Made by a program: the position numbers and the translations under genes
From: CG1-02-35-72 sp036170135
Lineage (GTDB): Bacteria; Bacteroidota; Bacteroidia; Flavobacteriales; Flavobacteriaceae
DNA length: 5,862 nucleotides
NCBI GenBank assembly: GCA_036170135.1
Contig: JAVHOP010000153.1
Span: 1-5,862 of the forward strand
Direction: 5' to 3'
Shown: piece after piece, positions 5,754 to 5,862 of the stretch
Position numbering within the stretch: the stretch's first letter is position 1
Layout of the letters: the number at the start of each line of letters is the position of its first letter
Notes under the pieces: model-generated
The model's input: only the letters and a program-made list of their open reading frames with translations
What the model was told of the DNA's origin: nothing
The model's database searches: none

Positions 5754-5862
5754 AAGGTTAAGAAATCAATAACAAAGCCTTATCAATTTAGATGTTTGAT
5801 TGACAATACTTATATTAATGATGAGCGAGCTGATTCTTATAAATGGAATTCGGTTGCCAATG
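5751..5862 (+). other. Unidentified open frame running off the right edge
   Basis: From the TTG at 5751 one frame stays open to the window end. It reads as KPYQFRCLIDNTYINDERAD and then SYKWNSVAN. Third codon positions are rich in T, as in the real genes here, so it may be the start or a remnant of a coding sequence. It has no ATG in this window, and the frame is already open before the TTG. A second frame starting with two ATG codons at 5818 also runs to the edge (MMSELILINGIRLPM). I cannot decide between them or name a product. Confidence 0.2.

Overview
This AT-rich window looks like a chromosomal piece of a Bacteroidota genome, most likely from the Flavobacteriaceae. Three things suggest this: flavobacterial-type sulfur genes, no Shine-Dalgarno sequences before A/T-rich start regions, and copies of the Bacteroidota -7 promoter motif TAnnTTTG in front of genes. 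The content is core sulfur metabolism. No phage, transposase, CRISPR, tRNA or rRNA is visible.

Four minus-strand genes fill positions 73 to about 4071 and read, in transcription order, cysH, cysD, cysN and a PiT-family permease. CysD and CysN together form ATP sulfurylase, which activates sulfate to adenylylsulfate (APS). CysH reduces the activated sulfate to sulfite. The permease probably imports sulfate. No APS kinase (CysC) is present: CysN ends at 415 residues without a CysC domain. CysH lacks the iron-sulfur cysteines of APS reductases, so a kinase encoded elsewhere is expected. The cysD-cysN gap (2411-2537) is unusual for an operon. It holds a 22-bp palindrome and two facing arrays of degenerate 7-bp repeats.

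From about 4072 to 4420 lies a divergent regulatory region. On the plus strand it carries a TAnnTTTG promoter element, then a convincing SAM-II (SAM-alpha, metA-motif) riboswitch at 4271-4340, then metK (4421-5677) for S-adenosylmethionine synthetase. This suggests that SAM represses its own synthesis. On the minus strand it carries a candidate cysH promoter element and a possible 23-codon ORF in a segment of locally raised GC content.

Positions 5678-5862 follow metK. They contain a T-tract, a TAnnTTTG match and an open frame running off the window edge that I cannot identify. Positions 1-72, downstream of the permease gene, hold nothing I can name.

The biology is mostly well known: sulfate uptake, activation and reduction placed back to back with SAM synthesis. 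The parts most worth checking are the long-linker SAM-II riboswitch with competing pairings, the repeat-filled intra-operon gap and the small ORF upstream of cysH.
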